Of a stretch of 64,000 bases of DNA, positions 12,513-21,232 are shown piece by piece (positions within the stretch are counted from its first letter, which is position 1; each line of letters opens with the position of its first letter). Below the pieces are notes generated by a model that worked only from the letters and a program-made list of their open reading frames with translations, had not been told where the DNA came from and ran no database searches. The stretch is taken from assembly GCA_018417955.1 (NCBI GenBank), contig JACTVC010000015.1, positions 1,141,862-1,205,861 on the forward strand. Reading direction: 5' to 3'. Both the position numbers and the translations under genes were made by a program. This DNA comes from Laccaria trichodermophora. Taxonomy: Eukaryota > Basidiomycota > Agaricomycetes > Agaricales > Hydnangiaceae.

Positions 12513-13532
12513 TTAATTCTCCAAAGCATGGAGAAAGGTAGTCTGGGATCGCTTTGTCTGTCCGAAAAGGAGTGCCTGAATGAGCACAGGGTTTTTCCGA
12601 ACATAAATCTTGAAGGCGTCGGACGCCCATCTGCCGATAGCTTGAATTATTGAGGGAGGGACACCGTTTTCCGCTAAGGAGGTTGCTCCTCTGGCTCAGA
12701 GAGATTGACCAGCAGTGTCAGAACTGAAGAAACGACGTAGACGTCGTATGAAGAAGGAGTGGGTAGGGATGGTCCCCTGGCTAGTGAGCCATAGCGGCGA
12801 GCTGAAGGGGAATTTGGCATCACGGACTCGCAGATAAGTTAGAAAACGTTTGTGGGGGTCAAATTTGTGTGGGTTTTTGCACATGATGATGGTATTTCCC
12901 TCGTAAAACCTGTCGGCCTTATGTCCAGGCAGGAAAAACTTGTAGAAATCGTCGTTGGTTTGCACTGTGCTGCACTTTGTGAGTTTTCTGGGGTCCCTAA
13001 GTTCTGGGTCGTCAGGGTACGTCATTTCGCCCAAGCGAAAAAGCGCAAAGAACCTGGTTAACAGTTGAGCGAGGAAAAGAATGTCGTCGTAGTTGGTGGA
13101 AGAGGAGAGTTTGTCGACGACCGTTTCAAGGTCTTCAATTGTCAAGGCACGCTTGCGTGAGGTAGGGACAGCTTGCATCCTTTTACAACCCTGCAATGTA
13201 CGATGTACCAGGGCAGAGTTGCGTGAAGAGCGAATGTCAGGGAAGTATGGTTCCAACTGATGGCATATACCTGACAGGTATGTTCCCACCAAATCGGGCT
13301 TGATGTGGTGACACATGTATATGGTGAAAAGGCTCAAGGTATCGGGGGTGGGGTCTAGTGGGTAGTCGTGCATTTTTACGAAATTTAGGTATGAGTTGAG
13401 GGCTGAACCATAGTTTTTCCAAGTCAAGTTGTCCACGGCTTGTCCGAGAGCAATAGCGCGTTCATGGACGAGGCGCTCTCGTGTCCAGACTTCCCTGAGG
13501 GGTTGTCTAGACCTGACATTTGATGTGATCAT
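12513..13532 (-). pseudogene. Ngaro tyrosine recombinase, inactivated by nonsense at the catalytic Arg
   Basis: Would circularise and integrate the element's DNA. The N-terminal core-binding part and box I (ALFRLGEM, with its catalytic Arg) are intact. The frame then meets TGA at 12696-12698. Reading on in the same frame gives ARGATSLAENG, IGRWASDAFKIYVRK (conserved W and candidate nucleophile Tyr) and a normal stop at 12513. The TGA therefore sits exactly where the HxxR motif should end. The preceding His position reads Gln (GQSL). Two of the conserved catalytic residues are lost, probably the Arg by a CGA-to-TGA deamination. The start codon overlaps the RT stop as ATGA. Confidence 0.85.
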
Positions 13533-15418
13533 TTTTTCGTTGCCCCCAGCATCAGTCGAGGGGGTGTGAACGGCATTATGGTAATACCAGGCACATACCG
13601 TCTTGCCAAGTTGAAATTGTTTCGTGAGATTGCGTCAGCGACATAGTTGAGTTCACCTGCAATGTGAAGCACTCGGAGGTGAAGGCTGCTGTTGATTAAG
13701 GCATCAGCGGCATTGATTAAAATGTTGTTGTAGCAAGGCAGGCACCGCAAAGTGTTGAAAATTGCAACGGTGTTGTTGTTATCTGTGTAAAGCAATATGT
13801 GTGATGAGGGGGGCGGATGTTGGGATTCGACAACATGGTTGAGTGCAGCAAGAACACATAGTGCTTCAAAATAAAAGATCTGTTCTTCGTCAAGTCCATC
13901 GGGTACAGGAGAGTAGAAGCCGACGCATTTGTCAGGCCACCAAAATCCCATGCCTTCTAGACAGGCGTCGCAGTATAACGTGAAATCAGCAGATGAGGCA
14001 TCCCAGCAAATTTGTTGGATCAGGTGAATACCTGAGTCTCTTTCAAGGTGGCTAATTGCCCAGGACAAGTCGGCGCATATGGCATTGTTGATCCTCACGC
14101 ACCTGTCGGGGGCGTTTTTGCCGCTTATTTTTGCGTAGAAGTTGTTAAGTGCAGGTCTGAGCAGGGGGAAGACGTTGAAGCTCCAGTTCATCCAACCAGC
14201 CAATCGTTGCCATTCCCTCAATGAAAAACGACGATGGTTGGTGATGAAGTCTGTTATTGCAGTGATCAAATCTTTCAAGGAGTCCGGGGGCATGGACATG
14301 GTGAGTGTGTTTGCATCAACCTCTATTCTGATGATGGTGAGGATTGATCCATAGACTTGTTTCTTCTCCTTGTGGGGTAGGTTAATTTCATCCCAAAGGC
14401 GTAAGATTTTCACTTGATTCGTGGGCATGAATTTTCGGTATGGTTGGTACCAAGTGACGTTGGAGGCGCGCTTGGGTCCAAACGAGTCATCAGAGTAGGT
14501 GCCTAAAAATTCAATATCTCGCTTTTTCTTTGCAATCCATGACACCAGGGACATAAAGGCAATCCAGTTGCATCCTGAACCGCGTCCACCAAAAGCGCAG
14601 TTCCTGTCAACATGTAGAAGGTTGTCGATACGATTGATTTGCTTTATCTGCCAGTAGGGGTGTACTGGTAGAAGTCTGTAGGCTTCAGCGACATCCGACT
14701 TGAATAGTATGTGAGGTGATTTGGGGTCGCGACAGTGCATCGACAAGAGAAATTCCCCAAGATGGCGTAGGTTGTCCAGTGGGTACCCTGCGATGTCGTC
14801 TCTGGGGATCATGCTATTTAATGAATACTTCCCAGCACTCTGATGTGTGACCATTCGCAAATCCGTGGAGTGAGGTTTGGGAATGGTGAATATGGGCATA
14901 CAATACATGCCTGGTAAGAGACGTTCTCCAAAAGACTCAGAGAAACACCCCTTAAATATTTCGTGATCACGTTGGTCGCGTAGAAATTGCGCCTCCTTCA
15001 CATTGTCCGGTGGAGGGTATGAAAGGTCCAATGTGTCTGGATACTCTCCGCGGTGGGTATCGGCCCATGGCCAGAAACCCTCCCGGAGACCAAGGCACAC
15101 TGAGGCTACAAATGGTTGATTGGGGTGTGTTTCGAGGAGTTGCTCGAAGCGGTCGATGTAGATGGGAGTCACTATGTCGAACAGCTCCGGGTTTTCATTG
15201 ATGGTCTTGGTAACAATAGGATTTGATAGCTCTGATTTGGGGATGGGTGGCAAGGGTGCTGCAGTTTCCGACCAGTCAGCTGATGACTTTGAGAAATAAT
15301 CGTCACTTTCCCAAACATTATGACGAAGGTATCTAGGTTGAAGGTTTTGAGCTAGATCCTTCTTTAAAATCACAATTTTCCTTTCTGTGACCGGTGCGCT
15401 TGCATTTTTTGCAGGCAT
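13529..15418 (-). CDS. Ngaro reverse transcriptase/RNase H
   Basis: Uninterrupted 629-codon frame from the ATG at 15418; the same frame is open further upstream, to 16372. The RT domain carries PIFTIPKP, the FKSDVAEAYR region (first catalytic Asp) and YSDDS (the YxDD box). The RNase H domain follows with FTLYCDACLEGMG, FYFEALCVLAAL, LLYTDNN and a late VADAISR, giving the D-E-D-D set. It overlaps the gag end by 86 nt in the +1 frame, so translation probably needs frameshifting or re-initiation. It overlaps the recombinase ATG by one base at its own stop. No internal stop or shift seen, unlike its neighbours. Confidence 0.88.
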   Translation of the reverse strand: MPAKNASAPVTERKIVILKKDLAQNLQPRYLRHNVWESDDYFSKSSADWSETAAPLPPIPKSELSNPIVTKTINENPELFDIVTPIYIDRFEQLLETHPNQPFVASVCLGLREGFWPWADTHRGEYPDTLDLSYPPPDNVKEAQFLRDQRDHEIFKGCFSESFGERLLPGMYCMPIFTIPKPHSTDLRMVTHQSAGKYSLNSMIPRDDIAGYPLDNLRHLGEFLLSMHCRDPKSPHILFKSDVAEAYRLLPVHPYWQIKQINRIDNLLHVDRNCAFGGRGSGCNWIAFMSLVSWIAKKKRDIEFLGTYSDDSFGPKRASNVTWYQPYRKFMPTNQVKILRLWDEINLPHKEKKQVYGSILTIIRIEVDANTLTMSMPPDSLKDLITAITDFITNHRRFSLREWQRLAGWMNWSFNVFPLLRPALNNFYAKISGKNAPDRCVRINNAICADLSWAISHLERDSGIHLIQQICWDASSADFTLYCDACLEGMGFWWPDKCVGFYSPVPDGLDEEQIFYFEALCVLAALNHVVESQHPPPSSHILLYTDNNNTVAIFNTLRCLPCYNNILINAADALINSSLHLRVLHIAGELNYVADAISRNNFNLARRYVPGITIMPFTPPRLMLGATKK

Positions 15419-16842
15419 GTTGGAAATGACAGTCTTCAGTGGAATTTCTGCATCCATTGATGGAATTGAATCGGTTGCAGAGCTCGGTCTTGTTGCCTGT
15501 CCTGGATGTGAGTCGCTTAGACGAGAGGCGAGAGCTGTCTGATTCAACTCCATCTGGCATGACAATGGCTGCGAAAAGTCTTGAGAAACAGTGAGCATCG
15601 GTGAGCAGAGCATTTTGTCCTCCCCCGACTTCATTTCTGATAGCGATATCGTACAGGATGATTTTTCGATGCGAGGATTGAACTCTGGCTGAGAAATGGC
15701 CTTCGATGTACTCACCATATTCTCGGAGTTCGTGCTCTCTGTGAGGGAAAGCGAATTTAATCGCTTTGATGGTCGCGTTCCAGGCACTGGTCCATTCACC
15801 ACTCGTTTGGACCCTTTTTGAAGGTTCAGATCGTCCAAGGGAGATCTCAGTAGATCCCACGCGTCCAACGTTCTCCTTAGGAGCGGATATATGGTGCAAT
15901 GATGAGAGCACGGCGTTGAGGTTGACTGCCTGTCCTCTGACAATATTGTCCCATTCCAAGGTTGGGAATCCGAGAGGTGCAGTCCTGGAGTTCTGGATCC
16001 ATTGTTTGATCGCTTTGGGATCTCTGGCGAATAAGGCGAGGATTCTGCATGATTCCTCACATTCTTTGCTTCCAGTTCGCCTTTCCTCTTCTTCTCGAGA
16101 AAACCATGGCATTTGAGATTCGAAGACCCTTTGCTTCCTGTTAGACTGTTCAACATCGGCGTCGGAGTCGTGGGCATGGTCATCGGCGTCAAAGAAGTCG
16201 CCAGAAAGGGGTCTTTTAGACTTTCTGGATTCACCACTGATGTGGGAGATGAGCTTGTCGATTTCCGCGTCGCGTCATTGATCTCTCGCATGAGCAGTTT
16301 GGGTGTTTGGTGTACCTGGGGGTTGCAGTCCCTGCTGAACTTGTTGTCCTCTCCTAATCGCTGAAGCTGCAAGCAGCGAGAGCTTCGACTTCGTTGAGGG
16401 TGCGTGAATAGGACTCGACTGCAGCATCTTTTGCCTTCTCAGGCTTTGTAGTGTTGGAGTCGAGGATACCGATAATCGTTGATAAGGCTTTGAGTTTCGT
16501 AGTCTCCTTTCTTCGAAAACTTTCGACGACATCGTCCATGAGGTTGATGGATTCTTGCTCGAAAGGCGAGTCGTCGTTCCATAGGTCCCCTGCGTTTGGA
16601 CTTGGTTGTCGTTGTCCGTTCTCAGGCGTTCCCATAGAGATAACGTTGGTGTCTCCATCTGCAGTCTGCTGAGTAATGTTGGGGTTCCCTGGGTCCTGTG
16701 AGGCATGTTCTCCTCTAGGCAACCCTGGATTCGAGTTGACAGTGGCAGAAGAGCCTTGCCTCCCTCCATCCGCGTTATTAGCGTCGGAGGACTCATGTCC
16801 AGGTTCTGCAGATGCAAAGTATATGGCATGACCTTCACTCAT
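15333..16842 (-). pseudogene. Ngaro gag-like protein, frame-broken
   Basis: Starts at ATG 16842 in one frame, which stops at 16354. The homologous-looking continuation lies in another frame, open from about 16375 but cut by TGA at 16275-16277. It then runs open from just below that stop to 15333. At least one frameshift and one nonsense are needed to explain this, unless an intron hides the junction. The C-terminal part ends in a cysteine/histidine-rich nucleic-acid-binding region: CNRFNSINGC, then CHFQ, then a knuckle of the form CKKCKRTGHRKENC. The position before RT and the zinc knuckle are the reasons for the gag call. Confidence 0.75.
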
Positions 16843-16881
16843 AGGAGTTGAACTGAGGTACGATGAATATGCAGTATTTTA

Positions 16882-17371
16882 CAAGGGGGCCCCGGGATGT
16901 CGACCCGTGACCCGAGGTAGGTGGGGGGGGGACCTCCGGCAGGCCTTAAAAAAATTTAGTATATAAGCTTCGAAAATCTATATTGGGGGCCCTGTAGCAA
17001 CGATAGATGTATCAGCGGCACCTCCAATGCAGTTGAACGGTTGATAACTTACCATGGAAGTCAGTGCGTAAGGGAAATGAAAAGTCTGTTGTCCCTCCCA
17101 GTTTTCTTGCTCAGCTCGGACTTGCATGGCAAAAGTAAATGTGAAAAAAAGCTGGATTTGTACACCTAAAAAGGGAGCAGTGATTCATTTCAAGGTTCAC
17201 GTGTTCACGGCCCACCAGCCGGAAATTTCTTCAGAGGAGCGGTGGGAAAAACATACCCTTTTTGGACGAAAACATACCTTATTTAGAAGGAGCGATGGGG
17301 GGGGGACGTCACGGACGGCTTACAGAAAAAAATCTACCCCGTGTTGTTTCTGAAATCCCGGGGCCCCCTTG
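16882..17371. mobile_element. hAT-like MITE nested in the Ngaro leader
   Basis: 490 bp bounded by a perfect 17-bp terminal inverted repeat (CAAGGGGGCCCCGGGAT at the left, its complement at 17355-17371). It is flanked on both sides by the 8-bp direct repeat GTATTTTA (16874-16881 and 17372-17379). An 8-bp target duplication with CA-starting G-rich termini fits the hAT superfamily. No coding capacity. It lies between A1 and the gag start, so it inserted after the Ngaro did. Confidence 0.87.
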
Positions 17372-17380
17372 GTATTTTAT

Positions 17381-17742
17381 TGACGAAAAATAGAGACAGC
17401 TTCAACTATAAAGTGGGAGTGAGCTGTTGTAACGAGAGCCTTACAGTAAAATGAGAAAATCGCACCTAGCTGAGGGAGTGAGAGTTGAAACAAGAGCCTT
17501 ATGGAAAGGGGGCGTTTCATCTCACTCCTCAACTAGCGGTGCAAGTTTAAAAATAAACTGCATTCAAGCGTGAAGCGCAGCGCGTAAATCCAAGCGTGGA
17601 TTGTGAAGTTTGCCGGCGGGCGAGTGAGCGGCGGCTCAGTAGTCGTGCGTTGGCGAACGTGACGACAGTGTTGTGCGCGTGTAACTCAAACTTTGGACAG
17701 TGTTCATTGGACTTGAGTAAACATAGTTTAAACTCGATCAAT
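17381..17742 (-). repeat. Ngaro A1 repeat (5' end of the element)
   Basis: Partner of A2. It keeps CpG at seven sites where A2 has TpG or CpA, while A2 keeps CpG at two sites where A1 has changed. Expected to hold the element's promoter. Confidence 0.9.
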
Positions 17743-18255
17743 GCTAATAGAATACTTCAGAGTATGTGGAAGCACTCTATATGCACTTCTCCTTCTTAAT
17801 GGCATGTTTGTCATGCCACAGGCAACAGAAAAAACGAATTAATAGGTAAAATAAAGTGTTACACCCCCATAAAATGCTGATACATGAGCTACAGATATGT
17901 TGTTTAGATATCCCAACATGGTCTTGACCTCAGCCTCAAAAAAGATTGTGCTTATAATAAGATCTGGGCTGTGTTACAGTAGATATATCCAAAATTGAAA
18001 ATAAATCTGTCAAAGTCAAACAACTCTTCCTCTTGATCTGCAATCTTACATATGTAGTCAGTGTAAAGTAGCCCACTTCTTGGATGGACATTTTTTGAAA
18101 AATTTGAAAAACTGTTGACTGTTCCAGACATGACACCAGAGCCGAAAAGTCTTCCTGTCAACGCAGAAGTGCTCGGGTTTGACTGAAGGCTTTAAATATA
18201 GTCGTAAGTCGGTAACATCCTTTCAAACGAACCCACCTCACAATCATCTAACGAT
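17743..18255. other. intergenic, promoter of the DJ-1-like gene
   Basis: AT-rich and without a gene. A TATA-like TTTAAATATAG at about 18190 lies roughly 65 bp before the start codon at 18256. Confidence 0.5.
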
Positions 18256-18984
18256 ATGGCGTCCACCACATCACACAGCCCACCCAACCTCACCTTCGCA
18301 GTCATCCTCCTCCCCGACTATCAATGGCTGGACACAGCCGGACCAGTCGACTATCTCAACAACCACAGCCAATCTCGCCTAACCGCGATGAATTCCGATC
18401 CCAAGCTCATAGCGAAAGCGCCCATCCTGACCTGGTACTACGTCGCGACCACGCTTGACCCCGTACGCGCCTCCTCTGGCCCAACGCAACCTCCGACGCA
18501 CACATTCGAGACATGCCCGCCGGTTAACTACATTCTCATGCCCGGAACTTTGCTCAACCCGACCTTGCCGCCGTCATTCGTCAAATTCGTGCAGGAGCGG
18601 TACGCAGACCCGTCGGTCACGTTCCTCACGGTGTGCACAGGCAGTCTGACCCTAGCCCCGACGGGAATCCTGGACCACCACCGCGTGGCGTCCAACAAGG
18701 GGGCGCTGAAGTACCTCGCCCAGTCGGAGCAGTTGAACCACAAGGTGCATTGGGTGGGAGATCGTAGGTGGGTGAAGGATGGAAAGGTGTGGAGCGCGGC
18801 TGGAATTACGAGTGGGATTGATCTGGCGGCTGAATTTGCGAGGGTCTATTTTGATAAGGATGTGGTCGAGGAAGCGAAAGAGGTTGCGGAGGAAGTGCCG
18901 AAGCCTGACCAACCTGACCCGTATGCGTGGATTTTAAAAGGAATAGATTTGGGCGATGGGCACCAGCATCACCATCATGGTTGA
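18256..18984 (+). CDS. DJ-1/PfpI-family protein
   Basis: Intronless, 242 residues. Class I glutamine-amidotransferase-like fold of the DJ-1/PfpI superfamily. The nucleophile elbow reads FLTVCTGSLTLAPTGIL with the reactive Cys at about 127, followed by RVASNKGAL and the late motif SAAGITSGIDLAAEF. This pattern is closer to isonitrile-hydratase and AraC-regulator-type members than to Parkinson DJ-1 itself. The true activity (hydratase, amidase, glyoxalase or chaperone) cannot be decided from sequence. No signal peptide, so probably cytosolic. The C-terminus ends in a natural histidine run (GHQHHHHG). The start is the first ATG after a TATA-like box. It lies head to tail with the LanC-like gene, 232 bp apart. 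Confidence 0.88.
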   Translation: MASTTSHSPPNLTFAVILLPDYQWLDTAGPVDYLNNHSQSRLTAMNSDPKLIAKAPILTWYYVATTLDPVRASSGPTQPPTHTFETCPPVNYILMPGTLLNPTLPPSFVKFVQERYADPSVTFLTVCTGSLTLAPTGILDHHRVASNKGALKYLAQSEQLNHKVHWVGDRRWVKDGKVWSAAGITSGIDLAAEFARVYFDKDVVEEAKEVAEEVPKPDQPDPYAWILKGIDLGDGHQHHHHG

Positions 18985-19216
18985 AGGTTGCCAGAGAATT
19001 TGACCTTCATGATCGTCTAGAATGAAGTCATTGGGCTAATCAGTCGGTATTCCGCTCTGTTCATAAAACTATCGCAATCATTGTGTGTAACCGTTGCATT
19101 ATCGATAAGCTGCAGCCTGTAAGTGAGCGTGGTCGTAGTAGAGAGGAAGATGTTGTAACGTGTTTTAATTATACCCATGTGGAACCAGCCCAAACCTTTA
19201 CTCCCATGAAACGCTC

Positions 19217-20857
19217 ATGCCATCCAATTTGAAACGCTACGTCGACCTACCTACCAAGGCTCCTCGCGACGCCAACGATAGGGAAAATGTGCAGAAAGAC
19301 ATTAACGTTAGTTTCACCCGCGCCCTCCGGCAAGTGCAGCACCACACGAGAACGCACGAGATTACTAGCAGCCGAGATAGCGTGTACACAGGCGCGACAG
19401 GCAAGTACCTATCCTACACCACGTAATATCATTTCTGAAGCAGAGAGCGTTGATTTTTAGGAGTGGCGCTCATGCACTTCCAACTAGCGTCTCTTAATCT
19501 CAGCGAAGCCGCCCCCGACCTTGACGCGGACGGCGCACTGGCCCCTGAAACTCTCTTTGCTACGGGGGACAGCGCTCTCGCGAAGGTCTTACATCGTGGT
19601 CCCTTCCATTCCTCTTCCACAGTACAGAATGCGGCTTATGCATCTTTTCTCGAAACACCCATTGGGATCGCCGTCCTTGTGCTCGCCCGGCGCTTGACCT
19701 CTTCCAGACCCTCCATCGCTAAAAATTGGTCCTTGTGCAAGAAATATCTTGAGAATACTGTCAAGATTGCGTGCTCCGCGGAGGGCGAAATTGACGAAGA
19801 TGGGTGTGAAGTGTTATATGGTCGTGCTGGGTTACTCTACGGCCTTCTTTATCTGAAAAAGGCGCTCTATGATTTTTCTTCGTCCCCGATTTTTTCAACT
19901 TCGCAAGAAGCCTTTATTGCAGAATATTATGAATCACTGAAAGGTTTGGTGTCGGATGAGACTCTTCACCAAGTCGTGGAGTCTATCATTATTCGCGGGA
20001 AACATGGCTCTCGCATCTATTCACAGGAATTTAGGAATCACAGAACTCCTCCCCTCCCACCGCTCATGTGGATATGGCATGGGAAACGGTACTTGGGAGG
20101 TGCTCATGGCGTTGGTATGTAAAGCGGTCTATAAAAAAACTTTATAGGCTTTTAACCATTTTTATAGTTGGGATTTTGCAGGTCTTATTGAGCTGCCCAA
20201 ACGCCGTTATCCAACCCCACCTCGTTGATATTATTTCCACCATAGAGTGGCTCATCGGCTTGCAAGATCTGGCTGGCAACTGGCCCACGGGGGCCCCAAG
20301 CTATTATCGTGAGGGCCATCAAGTAAACGAACTGGTACAGTATGTGATTTAACCTTTTCTTACCCAAAGAAATAAATCTAAAATTTTTAGGTGGTGCCAC
20401 GGAGCTCCTGGAACGCTTATTCTATTAACCACACCTGCTTCGTCGGGCGCCAGACGACGTGCAACAACAATTGCGAGATAAAATTATTTCGTCCCTCCGC
20501 TCTGGCGCGGCCCTTGTCTACGAGCAAGGGCTGCTCAGAAAGGGCGTTGGAATATGTCACGGAGTGGCGGGATCCGTTTTTGCCCTGCTCGCGGTATCAG
20601 ACATATTGGACGCGGATTCGGACTCGGAGGAGCGTCCGTATCTCACGTTTGCCTTGCACCTAGCGCATCTTGCGACGTTTTACGAGTCATTCACGGCGCA
20701 GGGGCACATGAGGACTCCCGATCACCCATGGAGCCTTTATGAGGGCGTTGCTGGGATGTGCTGTGCGTGGGGTGAGGTTTTGCGGAGGATGGCAAGCGAG
20801 ACTCTGAGGTCCCTCGAGTGTAGTGGTCAACCCGGATATGACGATTTGTTTACCTAG
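19217..20857 (+). pseudogene. LanC-like protein gene with a single-base frameshift
   Basis: Eukaryotic LanC-like (LANCL) alpha/alpha-barrel zinc protein. Exons 19217-19400, 19461-20114, 20168-20339 and 20391-20857. The first intron is GC-AG (donor GCAAGT). Motifs in order: YTGATGVALMHF, GRAGLLYGLLYL, GGAHGVVGIL, WCHGAPG (zinc Cys), GICHGVAGS (zinc Cys and following His) and SLYEGVAGM. Total exon length leaves one extra base. The frame containing WCHGAPG runs into a stop, while the correct continuation (RRAPDDVQQQ onward) is one frame on, the shift lying at about 20430-20440. Everything else is family-like, including the end. Either a recent null allele or a one-base sequence error. LANCL proteins bind glutathione or add it to dehydro-amino acids; no lanthipeptide precursor gene is nearby. 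Confidence 0.82.
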
Positions 20858-21232
20858 GAAAAAAGAAATCCTGTCCGGAATAGAGAGCGGCCTCCGAGTT
20901 GACTTTTGAGAGTTTTTGAAGATCAAGTAGATTGGCCTTCCGAGTCGCGTTCCTTTAAGTTTGTGTTTGCTTGTTTGCATCTTTTTCCTTCTTCGCATCA
21001 TCACAACTTTGTCAACGCCCGCCAATATTTCGGAGCATTTTCGTAGCTGGAAGCAGCACTAGCCGTTTTGAACTCCATAGATGCTATTTCTGTGGGGAAG
21101 CGTGATCCTTGGCGGTGATTAGGACCATTTAGTAATTAACCTCATGCCGAGTCTCTATAAAGACCAAGCTAGCGACTTCAAGTTCTTCTCCTCAACTCCC
21201 TCTTAGTGCGGAACATTACTGGCAGTTTCAGA
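20858..21232. other. intergenic, promoter of the bicupin gene
   Basis: CTATAAAG at 21155-21162, about 75 bp before the start codon at 21233, is a good TATA box. No gene seen. Confidence 0.55.

Larger units (their letters stand above)
11602..17742 (-). mobile_element. Ngaro-type (DIRS-order) YR retrotransposon, full length, decayed
   Basis: Reading on the minus strand the order is A1 (17742-17381), gag, RT/RNase H, tyrosine recombinase, B1 (12242-12125), A2 (12129-11768), B2 (11719-11602). This A1-ORFs-B1-A2-B2 split-direct-repeat layout, with a tyrosine recombinase instead of a DDE integrase and no methyltransferase, defines Ngaro elements. Length is 6141 bp, or about 5.65 kb without the nested MITE. 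The RT frame is open but gag and recombinase are broken, so this copy is not autonomous. YR elements leave no target-site duplication, so the outer ends are taken as the limits of repeat identity. Confidence 0.9.

Noticed and set aside
13529..16372. A single 947-residue RT polyprotein
   Set aside because: The part upstream of 15418 overlaps the gag zinc-knuckle sequence in another frame and reads as low-complexity, so I take RT to start at 15418 and treat the longer frame as an open overlap.
11602..17742. LTR retrotransposon interpretation of the repeats
   Set aside because: The A and B repeats are split and interleaved, and the recombinase is a tyrosine recombinase, not a DDE integrase with flanking LTRs.
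19217..20857. Lanthipeptide-type biosynthesis
   Set aside because: Eukaryotic LanC-like proteins are not lanthipeptide cyclases by default; there is no precursor or dehydratase gene here.
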